Source: Balneolales bacterium
GTDB taxonomy: Bacteria > Bacteroidota > Rhodothermia > Balneolales > Natronogracilivirgulaceae
Reading direction: 5' to 3'
DNA: 5,949 nt
Assembly (NCBI GenBank): GCA_007133995.1
Contig: SLLP01000207.1
Coordinates: forward strand, 1 to 5,949
A program made the translations under genes and the position numbers. The notes under the pieces were generated by a model. It did not search any database. It was not told the origin of the DNA and saw nothing but the letters and a program-made list of their open reading frames with translations. This document shows positions 5,937-5,949 of the stretch, one piece after another; position 1 is the stretch's first letter, and each line of letters begins with the position of its first letter.

Positions 5937-5949
5937 GTTTACGTATTAA

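Overview
The window most resembles a member of the Bacteroidota/Rhodothermota/Balneolota group. The clues are a SusC-style TonB plug domain on a small lipoprotein, a FecR-like anti-sigma N-terminus, and a Serratia-chitobiase-type GH20 lipoprotein. The proteins, especially the GH20, look rich in Asp and Glu, which would fit a salt-adapted bacterium. Phylum and lifestyle are inferences from protein style, not from a marker gene.

Layout, left to right: (1) 1-139, minus strand: the first 46 codons of a FecR-like anti-sigma/transmembrane-sensor gene that runs off the left edge. (2) 140-1071: a long divergent intergenic region with no convincing gene. Its left two thirds (about 167-655) are unusually dense in perfect or near-perfect inverted repeats; its right third is AT-rich. 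(3) 1072-1482, plus strand: a 136-residue lipoprotein that is almost entirely a TonB-dependent-receptor plug domain, with no beta-barrel. (4) 1483-1660: short convergent gap with only weak hairpins. (5) 1661-4246, minus strand: an 861-residue beta-N-acetylhexosaminidase (GH20, chitobiase architecture) with a lipoprotein signal. (6) 4247-4556: 310 bp AT-rich gap with no gene. (7) 4557-5927, minus strand: a complete GntP-family gluconate:H+ symporter-type permease with a strong ribosome binding site.

How they may work together: the hexosaminidase would release GlcNAc or GalNAc from chito-oligosaccharides or glycoconjugates at the envelope. The GntP permease imports a sugar acid or similar small carboxylate. 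They are co-directional, but the 310-bp gap means a shared transcript is not shown. FecR proteins normally control ECF sigma factors that switch on TonB-dependent receptors, so a FecR-like gene divergent from a plug-domain lipoprotein is thematically consistent. No sigma gene is visible here, however. The least explained parts of the window are the hairpin-rich divergent region and the barrel-less plug lipoprotein.
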